Below are positions 63,725-64,000 of a stretch of 64,000 nucleotides of DNA, piece after piece (position 1 is the first letter of the stretch; every line of letters begins with the position of its first letter). Source of the DNA: Cololabis saira (taxonomy: Eukaryota > Chordata > Actinopteri > Beloniformes > Belonidae); contig NC_084599.1 in the NCBI RefSeq assembly GCF_033807715.1, forward strand, positions 8,844,625 through 8,908,624. The letters run 5' to 3'. The notes under the pieces were generated by a model that saw only the letters and a list, made by a program, of their open reading frames with translations, had not been told where the DNA came from and did no database searches. The translations under genes were made by a program, and so were the position numbers.

Positions 63725-64000
63725 CAGGGGTTCCCAACCTTTTTTGTGCCGAGGACCAGCAGAAGTATAAACAAAAAGCTCAGGGACCGGTTGACAATTT
63801 ATGTCAATTTTAATAAACATTTTAGAAAAAAACAATGCATTTTAAAATGCAGGCTATCATTGTTTTACTAACTTTACAATGGTTTCAGGTGCATATATTT
63901 ATCCACCAACAGGTGGCGACTCATTTTACGAAAATAACAGCCTATTTCAATTGCCAGACCGCTGCGAAACTTTGCCAGCTGCTTTTTCCCCCAAAAGTTC
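63725..64000 (+). mobile_element. hAT-type element, truncated by the window edge
   Basis: CAGGGGTTCCCAACCTTTTT followed by GCCGAGGACCAG and GGGACCGG is typical of hAT/Charlie-type termini. The right end and target duplication lie outside the window. Confidence 0.7.

Overview
This window is vertebrate genomic DNA, almost certainly from a teleost fish. The genes have short phase-matched exons, small introns and GT-AG boundaries. Three vertebrate gene families can be read exon by exon. The rest is packed with transposons typical of fish: hAT elements with 8-bp target duplications, Tc1-like remnants, an L2-like LINE, foldback MITEs and a solo LTR. No prokaryotic-style operon, CRISPR array or viral genome is present. 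I could not identify the species.

Layout. Positions 1-16,600 are intergenic and repeat-rich: two hAT elements, an inverted-repeat minisatellite element and a Tc1 remnant split by another element. A GC-box promoter at 16.6-17.0 kb leads into amotl2 (angiomotin-like 2, + strand): non-coding exon 1 near 17.0 kb, then ten coding exons from 17,863 to 23,926, 692 codons, with a 3' UTR to about 25.6 kb. From 25.6 to 36.9 kb the DNA is intergenic: Tc1 remnants, an L2-like LINE broken by a hAT element, microsatellites and a solo LTR. A CpG-rich promoter with three inverted CCAAT boxes near 37.1-37.2 kb starts sap130 (Sin3A-associated protein 130, + strand): twenty coding exons from 37,840 to 50,024, 1,056 codons. 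The last gene is myo7b (unconventional myosin VIIb, + strand). It has a probable non-coding exon ending at 51,963 and nineteen coding exons from 52,301 to 63,654. These give 808 codons covering the whole motor head and the first two IQ motifs; the gene continues past the window.

The three genes are independent transcription units on the same strand. Amotl2 is a junction and Hippo-pathway scaffold, Sap130 a nuclear co-repressor subunit, and Myo7b a brush-border motor. SAP130 and MYO7B are also linked in human (2q14.3), which supports the myo7b assignment. AMOTL2 is on a different human chromosome (3q22).

No wholly new system was seen. The strongest structural observation is that at least eight introns have each been enlarged by one insertion whose target-site duplication is still visible. 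Removing the insertions leaves introns of about 73-266 nt. Several insertions end 20-66 nt from a 3' splice site, and one starts 9 nt after a 5' splice site. Other points are a TEAD-type double motif and GC-box minisatellite at the amotl2 promoter, an HNF4-like/CDX-like pair at myo7b, a GC-AG intron in myo7b and a NAGNAG acceptor in amotl2.
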